A program made the translations under genes and the position numbers. The notes below the pieces were generated by a model, which saw nothing but the letters and a program-made list of their open reading frames with translations, ran no database searches and was not told the origin of the DNA. 64,000 nt of DNA from contig BCHH01000006.1 of the NCBI GenBank assembly GCA_001599595.1, forward strand, positions 1,844,319 to 1,908,318, written 5' to 3'. The first letter of the stretch is position 1, and the number at the start of each line of letters is the position of its first letter. Shown here piece after piece: positions 56,881-64,000 of this stretch. Source of the DNA: Beverwykella pulmonaria (Eukaryota; Ascomycota; Dothideomycetes; Pleosporales; Melanommataceae).

Positions 56881-59240
56881 TTAAACCAAATAATCCTCAT
56901 TATGCGCACCGGCATTCGACTCGACGATGTTATCAGGGACCCAAGGACCACGCTCCTCGGCGGTAGCATTGTGCAGCGCCTCGGCGCGCTTCATGGTCTC
57001 CTGATCGAGGTCTGTGATGTACGACTTGCCGTCGCCACCATGTAGCTTGACGCGAACCTCAAACTCCTGGTCGAGCATCATGTCGTCTTTCCATAGGCGA
57101 CGCTGACCGTCGTAGACGCACAGGACACGTTTCTTCATCTTCATCTTGTCCGTCGGACAGCCCCAGGACACGGGATAATTCTTCCGCTTCTTGCGGCCTG
57201 AGCCTGTGATTGCCACGCCGCCCTTTGAAAAGGTCAGCCCGGCCCGAGGACCCCTCCCACCAGAGGTCTTCGTAACTTTGGTAGTACCACCCCCGGCGTG
57301 CGCGACACCCCGGGGATGTGTTAATTGTCAATGATTCTTGGTGGATTTAAGGGAGCCCTTGCCGGACCGTGAACGTCGCACGCCGTATGTGTCGTCGTTT
57401 TGGTCATCGACGTCAATCTCCTCTTCCTCCTCCTCCTCTTCCTCTTCGTCGTAGCTTGGAACAGAGTACTCAACACTGTTGGGCAAGCCATTGCGATCGA
57501 GCGTGTCGGCGACGTCTTTGTCCTCAGCGACGGAGGTGAGAAGCCTCTGGTTGATGGCCTCGCTGGGGTCGGCCTGCTGCACGACGCGCAACACGCAGTC
57601 ATCCAAATGTTCATAGAACTCCTGTGCGTTGGCGAAAGTTACCGAGCAAGTAGAGCAAGTACCAGCCATGGTCTGCTGCGAGCTTGTGTATGCCTTCCTT
57701 CCGGTAGGTGACTTCTTGCGGCTGTTGGGCGGGTTTTGCTCAACGCCGTGGACTGAGGTAAGATGTCGCTTGAAGACATCAGCGCGGTTGAACGACTTCT
57801 CGGCAGCCGATCCAGATCCAGGACAGAAACCACACACCATGGTGCCTTTGTAGTGCGTCAGGGTGTGTCGGTTCTTGTCGTACTTCCGTGCGAAACCCTT
57901 TTGGTGGTATTCGCACGTTGTGATCGGACACTTCTCCGGTCGCTCATTTTGGTGCGTCAGCATATGAGCCTTGAGGTCCTTGAAAACGCGTCCGCATTCT
58001 GGTAGCGGGCAGAGACCCTTCTCCCTGGTCTCGTCGTCGAGTTCGTAGCTGCTTGCGCTCTTGCGGCTCGTTCCCGAATGATGGGAGTGGATGGAAGCAT
58101 CCGATCTCCGCCTCTGGCTATTGTAGCCGGAGTAGGGGTGGAATTGTTGCGTGTGGAGGAATGATGGTGACTGGCTCCCTCGCTTCAGGTGCTTTGATCC
58201 GGGGCGTTGGCTGTGGGAAGAGACCTGAGAAAGAGCTGGAGATGGCGGGTGTTCGATGACGGGGAAGTAAGGAGAGGGCGTGGTCCGTATCTCGGGATAT
58301 GGTGACTGGGGATTGAACTGCATTGGGTTGCCAAATGACCCAGGCGGGTGGATGAGATTAGGATCTGTGCACCAATCGTTAGTGACTAATTCTACCGGTA
58401 GGTCATCGCAAGGGTGAGGTTGGAAGGAAACCGACAAGTTGACTCCAAAGGAGGAATGAAGTTGAATTGACTGTGAACAAAATCTGAAGAGGACGAATTG
58501 ACAGAATCGAAAGAAGAAGCCGCGGAAGCCCCATCAGACAAGTCGCTAGGGCGAATTTCATTGGAAAGAAGAGAGTTGCGTCTCGCAGGAGAGGTACCAG
58601 ACCTCGACGCCGACCACTTGGCCGAAGCTGGAGTGGAAGGGGATTTAAATACATTGCTCTGGGACGCTTCCGACCGAGATTGAAATTTTGGAGTTTGAGG
58701 AGATGCAACAGGAAATGACGACTCAGATCTCGAAGGAACTTCAGTTGACTCACCAACACAGCCCGGGACCTTATCGGCCACGACCATTCCGTTGTACTCG
58801 AAGCCAGATGTGAGTCCGAGACCATGGGCCATAGGGTTCCACGGTTCGCTGTATTGCGGGTGAAGAGATGGCGAGCCTGTGGCAGAGGATGAGATTGATG
58901 CACCGGACTCAGACGATGCAGAAAGGATGGGAGGCTGGTCATGGAAAGATTGTGAGACAGAGTGAGGAGAACCAGAAGGGCTGTATTGGAAGGCCGACTG
59001 CTTCACGCCCTGTGCAATACCGTCGTAGTGGTACTGGAGATCCTGTGGCCTGGGAGGAGCATCGGAGAGGGCGGGCATGGTGACTGGCTCATAGGATGCA
59101 CTGAATGATGGGTCGATGTTGTATGTTGGGGGCATGTATTGCTGGCTGGTGGGCATGAAGTCCAACTGCGGCTCCTGGTTGGAGTAGAGTTCAAAGTCGT
59201 GAGGCATACTGGAGTGAGAATATGGCACGTAATCGACCAT
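56881..59240 (-). CDS. C2H2 zinc-finger transcription factor with an in-frame TGA before its C-terminal extension
   Basis: Exon 1 is 59240-58436; a 71-nt intron (GTCGGT...CACTAAC...CACAG) leads to 58364 and then a frame to TGA 57330-57328 (613 aa). The N-terminal 350 residues are Ser/Pro/Gln-rich, then come C2H2 fingers: CPLPECGRVFK-DLKAHMLTH, CPITTC...FARKYDKNRHTLTH, CGFCPGSGS...FNRADVFKRHLTSVH, and a C2HC-like CSTCSVTFANAQEFYEHLDDC. A ten-Glu acidic tract follows. The same frame stays open after the TGA for 148 codons to a stop at 56881-56883. That extension has protein-like content (KKRKNYPVSWGCPTDKM, RVLCVYDGQRRLWKDDMML, YITDLDQETMKRAEAL) and looks like the genuine C terminus of this family. 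Either an intron 57381-57223 (donor GTGCGA, branch GGCTGAC, acceptor TTTTCAAAG, phase 0; 709-aa product) removes the TGA, or it is read through (762 aa). Targets unknown. Confidence 0.75.
57322..57330 (-). promoter_or_regulatory. TGA-CAA-TTA, leaky stop context
   Basis: Read on the minus strand the first stop of the C2H2 gene is TGA followed by CAATTA. This exactly matches the CAR-YYA context that drives efficient stop-codon readthrough in tobamovirus replicase genes. A 148-codon open frame continues in the same phase. Whether it is used, or spliced out, is not decided by sequence alone. Confidence 0.4.
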
Positions 59241-62200
59241 TATGAGTGTGAGGCGCTGCGCAAACAGGAGGGCGCTGGCTGAAGAAATACAAAGGATGCT
59301 CAGTCCTTTTTCCGGATGTTAGCATAAGCCGTCAACAATAATGGGCGAACCGGGGCCGTGTGGTTGGTGGGCTAGGGCATCTTATAGGATGCTGGGCAGG
59401 GGAAAGCTTACCTTGAAACAATGGACTCTAGACTACTCGCGACCGCTTAGGGCGAGAAGCCGTCAGACCGGCCAGCGACGTGAGCGAAATGTCTAATTGC
59501 TGGTCTGGGGATCTGCTGTTGCTCTTTCTGTACGGGCGATAGCGTGAGATCTCTGACACTGTTGGAACCAAGGTCCAGAGGCCGGCAGCTCGGTAGCGAA
59601 GCGGCGGCGGATCGGTGCTGGAGGTGAGTGCCGGCGGAGTCGGGCGGGGTGGTGGAACTATGGATGAGTGTGAATCGAGGTCTGGTTTGCACCGGGCGGG
59701 TGGGGTGCAAAAGCAGTCTGGAAGGGCTACGTTTATGCTGATCTTGGGGGCCTGGACGTGAGGAGGACCCTCGGGGGCGAAGTCAGTTATGTATAAAGCT
59801 CGCGGCGGGCTGGTGGTGGATTGGCCCCAGGCTGTGCGCACTGAGCTCTAAAGCCACACGACCCCGGCCTGGCGAGCCCTTGCGGGCCAGCAGCAAACTG
59901 CCCTACGCAGTGGGCCCGTGGAATGAGGTGGCAGACGGTGAATGCGCGCTAGGAAAATAAGAAAGACTCGAGCTTTGGGGAACCGGGAGCCATGAATTCA
60001 CGTCTCCGCCTCGATCGCGCGCGCCGGGCCCATCAGGGTCAGACGAGCCTCCAGGAGGTTGCGGTGAGCGACACCCCGGGCGCTGCAAGTCGCTGCGCGA
60101 TGCCTGCCACGGCGTCTGCACGCCGTCCTGGGCCCATGCCGCAATCATCGACGAGGGCGGGCGTCGGCGAGTGAGGAGGCGGCGCGTGGGGAGCCTCCAC
60201 GCCCAAAGAGGGCAATTCAAGCGGATTTGGATGGATCTAGGCGATGTGTCGCCCAGACCACCCTTCTGGGGGTGTCGGCCTGCAGCCCGAGCCACCACGG
60301 GGGCCGCCCAGCGACCGGGGCGCGCTGTGATTCGCGATCGTCTGGCCTTGCGGTGGCCGGCGGGGAGGGGAGTCGAAAGGCAGCCGTGCGACGTGGCTGG
60401 TGGCCGTGGCTGTGCGCGCCGACACGGCCTGTGAGTGGCCACGCCTGTCTATATATACACCATTTGCCCAAATGGGCCCGCGCGCCTCTGGGTCTGCCAC
60501 ACGGTCGCGCTCTGCTCGTGGGCGCAGTCACCGCTTGCGGCATCAAGCGTCGCGCAAGCGTCCTGCCCTCACCGCGTCTCTCTCTCTTTTCTCATGCCTC
60601 ACCCATCAATGACTAACCACACCGCAGTGACTAACCCATCCACAGTTGTTGCGGTGCGCCCTGTCTGCGGCCTCACCGCCGACCCAAGGCACCACCGCGA
60701 GGCTGCGGGGCTGCGGGGCGGCCTCACAGGGCGTGAGTGCCCGTCGCATCGCGGCCGTTGGCGATATGGCGATATCGTCGAGCACAGAGCCCCTCTACTC
60801 GAACCCCGTTTCATCATGATGACCGCAGAGTGGGGTGGGGACGTCCAAAGCCTAGCAATCTCGCACCCAGCGGCTCACACAACACCCCTTCGTCCTCATT
60901 TCCTATCGTCCAACCCTTCAAGCAGACACGATAGGCATGCCCGTCGGCACTCGTTTGTCGGTCACTTTCGACCCTTGGTGTTGACCGTAATACTCGGGGT
61001 TTTCGTCCCGCGTCCATGCGACCTGCCGGGTCCGGGTAATCATCCTGACGTGAACCCTCACATCTCCTCGTGGTCCCTGAATCCTTCTGGCCCGCAGTCG
61101 TGGATAAGGTTGATGAGAGGGCGTGAACAACACCCTGAGCGGCCTCGTCCTGGAACACCAGAGCCTATCATGTGTGGACCCGACCCCCCCTCATCAACCG
61201 GGCCTGCAGCGTAACGGGTTTGCTTTTGGCGCATGAATATTGCCTTTGGCCATTATGCCACGAAAGTTCCTTTCCACCACACAATGTAACACCTCGTTCC
61301 AACCCACTCATTCCTCCGATCGGGACAGATCTGGCAGTGTCTAATAATGTAAACAAAATAGCGCCACCACTTCGTATTGCTGAATGCAAGGCGATCCCTT
61401 CACGTGAACACCTTTCGCCTCCCTTCTTTTACCTTTGTTAGTCTGTTTGTGGAGACGGCCCCTCCTCTGTGTGGAAACGGTTTCTTCGCATCCATGGAAT
61501 CATACCACTTTAGATGAGCTATTTCGGTGCTAGGACCAAGCGTTGGATGAACAAGATTCGCCAAGTCCTGGTTTTCGGCAGCAGTCCCGAACATACGCGC
61601 TAGAGCAGACTTTCCGCAAGACATGTCTTCTGGTCGCCGTCCTGTGGAGTTCGAAATAGGGTCTGCGAAGTGAATAACTATTTTGGTCCTTCACGCTGCG
61701 GACCTCACGAGTTGTCGTGGGGTGACTAGATTCGTGTACACGATTGAATTGATAAACGTAAGACATGCCCGATTCGCGCGTGTTCTTGCGCTCTGGAGAG
61801 GTTGCAATAATATTGAAACCGCACGACTCCGTAAAGAGACACAGACAGAAGGTCTAGCGGTCGATACGGACCTGTGGCTGGCGGCACTGCCACAGGTTCG
61901 TATGGCGCACTATATATAGGTGATGGGCCATCAGATTCTCGGCTGGCGGCAAATCAGGGTGCAGAAACGTGATCCAGGAGCGTGTGTGTGGTGCTCAATC
62001 TGACAATCTGCGATAGGCTTTTGCACGGCCACATGAGATGACAGGGCGAGCCTAGACCACTTGGGCTGCTTGTATTCACCTAGTGCGCTAAAGCCCGTCG
62101 CCGTCGCCTGTTTGTCCGTTGTGATTTCCTGGACACAAACCATGCGTGTCCGGCTCGTGCCTGACCGGAATTCGAAGACCACACACGAATGCAGGAGATG

Positions 62201-63546
62201 TCTCGTCTCGTCTCGTGTAGAGGTTGGTCACGAATTGACGTCTGATTGGCACTGGGCGATCAAAACGTTTCTATTAACGGATGCGCCAGGACTCGTTGGC
62301 TCGATGTTGACGGATTTGCTGAGCGGGTTAATCTTAACAGTAAGATCGGAGAGGGATTACGCCGCCAGGAGAAGTGCCCCCCACTCATCAACAGACCCAT
62401 AGAATTCAGGGGTTCGAGATGTGACGAAGTTGCCTTTGAGACATATTATAGCTAGGCATTGGGGATTGAGATGCCACGCATGTCTCCTGCGTCAAAAAGA
62501 TGTCGTTCAAGCCCGACAACTCGAGTCCCGGTCCCTTCTCGAGACTTTCGCCAATGATGTTAGATTCTCGCTTGACCCTGTTCGCACTTGCAGGTCGCCG
62601 TCTGTAGCCTTGCCATGGACGACAATCACGGAGGCATCGCACGGCTTAACGATGATTGATGATTGAGCGCACGCCGTTTCTGGAATGCCTCACAGAAAGG
62701 GCGCGTCTGTGGAACAGCAAAACTGTCGACGGTGGTGCATTGCGCATGGCGTGCCCAAAGCCACAGTGACGGGTGATCCGCAGAAGAATGCTTGCTGGGA
62801 GCGTACCAATATTACGGGTTGGGTCCGGAACTTGCCATTTGTGTCGCTACATCTTCGAGAAAAGGCAAATCTCTAGCGTTTCGTCCCATATGAATGGTCT
62901 TGGGATCATGACAGTCACCCCAGGAGACCCTTGTGTGGGTTGCAATTTATTCTCGGCGATAGTTCTGTGTTTCCGTCAGATGTCAGCGAGCAGAACCAAA
63001 TTTGAAGTCGCAGTAACGTGGGCCCATTCTCGTCGCTTTAAACGCTTTCGAACAAAAAGGGCTCCCTTTTCTCCTAGCGAACAGCACCGTTGGGGTATGG
63101 ACTTGCACCCACTGGCAGCAACTGGCACCGACTGGAACCGTTATTCGGCCTCGCCGCTGGGGATGGGGGAGAATGGTGGAGAGGGCTGGTTCTCTTTGGG
63201 CACTGGCGTCGGCCTCGCCTGTGCAGCAACACCCCGCAAAGACAAGCCGTGTGTCCGCATTTGGGGGCGACACACCAACGGAGTGGGTTGGCGTGTCCCA
63301 GTGAGATCCTTCCCGCTCACTCTATGCCACAACAGGACGTCGATAGTTGCGGGCCGATTTGCGGCGGGGGTCATCGAGTTGTGGAATTGCGGCCAAGGGA
63401 CAGCTTTTTCCTTCCCGTGCTGCAAACCGATACTTTGCTGGAATTGTTTTGTGCAGAGTTTAATTCTTATGGCATGATTTCTGAGAACAGAGCCTCATGT
63501 GCCGTCGCTATTCTTCACTTGTCAGGCATCATTGGTCGAGGTACAC
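59241..63546. other. GC-rich 4.3-kb region without a supportable gene
   Basis: The first several hundred bases should be the promoter and leader of the C2H2 gene. Beyond that, open frames on both strands (for example 60435-61214 and 62773-63477, both +) are side effects of high GC content: they lack motifs, splice signals and a plausible amino-acid composition. A short TCTCG repeat (TCTCGTCTCGTCTCGTG) is at about 62202-62218. Confidence 0.45.
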
Positions 63547-63600
63547 CGCCCGCTCGACGCCCGCTCGACGCCCGCTCGACGCCCACTCGACGCCCATCGA
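63547..63600 (+). repeat. 11-bp minisatellite CGCCCGCTCGA
   Basis: Four tandem copies of CGCCCGCTCGA (the fourth with one change) plus a degenerate fifth. No associated gene was recognised up to 64000. Confidence 0.85.
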
Positions 63601-64000
63601 TAATGGGTTTCCCATGGATCTCCACGGTGAAGCCTGCCGCGCATCCAGACAAGCTTTGATTCCTTTCCAGGGAGGTCGAGACCCTAAATCGAGCGATATC
63701 AAGTGAGTTGGCAGCCTTCGTTACCCCTCCCGGCCCGCGAGAGGAGGCACAAGGCTGCGAGAGGCGCGCCGGATACTCTAACGCAAGCCCACACACACCA
63801 CACTGACATGGCATGACACCCTCATCTGCCGCAGTCTTGATACCCAAGCCTTGCGACGGCAAGATCCGTGAGGGGGGGGTTTGGAAAAACAAAGGGACTG
63901 GCTGCGAGGCTCATCTGCATCCCAAGCATCACCTCATAGCATTCAAAAGCAAGAAACCCCACTGGTCTCATAGCCTCGCGCCAGCGAGGCCGGGCTAGCG

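Noticed and set aside
60435..61214. 259-aa plus-strand open frame
   Set aside because: It lies in GC-rich DNA, with Arg/Pro/His-rich composition, overlapping open frames in other phases and no motif or splice signal.
62773..63477. 234-aa plus-strand open frame
   Set aside because: Same reasons: high-GC chance frame overlapped by others, no recognisable domain.

Overview
The window is nuclear DNA of a filamentous ascomycete (Pezizomycotina, plausibly a dothideomycete). Genes carry short 48-100 nt introns with GTNNGT donors and CTAAC/CTGAC branch sites. Families typical of the group are present: an XanA-type xanthine dioxygenase, a Zn2Cys6 regulator, a fungal S41 protease, GH114 and COP9 subunit 1. 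Two transposase relics carry TAG stops where tryptophan is expected, as left by repeat-induced point mutation (RIP).

Bases 1-10010 are accessory DNA. Two intronless paralogous caspase-like proteins (886-2892 and 8043-10010, both +) flank the remains of a minus-strand TPR-CHAT gene (CHAT part 4737-5362, TPR part 6557-7815). That gene is split by about 1.2 kb of repeat-like DNA with palindromic ends. A RIP-damaged pogo/Fot-type transposon and another gene remnant lie beside it. Caspase-like and CHAT proteases are cysteine proteases of clan CD and are repeatedly found in programmed-cell-death and allorecognition systems, so this looks like a degraded protease-effector locus.

Bases 10849-15107 hold a single-pass membrane protein gene and a divergent xanA with two CGG-N6-CCG sites and a TATA box in its promoter. 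Two bases after the xanA stop begins the 8-bp target duplication of a very large hAT transposon, 15118-30882 (15,765 bp), with recognisable terminal inverted repeats and a perfect duplication (TGGACAAC). Inside are a stop-riddled transposase, a nested 257-bp solo LTR with its own 5-bp duplication, and 169 head-to-tail copies of a 74-bp unit (12,506 bp) that appear identical. The unit shares a motif with the element's own left end. This satellite-bearing hAT is the most striking object in the window.

Bases 31148-59240 are ordinary gene space, for which I built spliced models: a Lys/Ala/Thr-rich glycine-repeat protein, a secreted protein of unknown function, a MARVEL-type tetraspan protein, another tetraspan protein, a secreted S41 protease, a GH114 glycosidase, a PIF1-family helicase, COP9 subunit 1, a Zn2Cys6 factor with an N-terminal WRKY/GCM1-like zinc module, and a C2H2 factor. 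The C2H2 reading frame is interrupted by one TGA followed by CAATTA, the classical leaky-stop context, and then stays open for 148 codons; a weak-donor intron could also remove the stop. Bases 59241-64000 are GC-rich with no supportable gene.

All gene names rest on motif recognition by eye; no database search was run. Intron boundaries were chosen so that reading phase and splice consensus agree.
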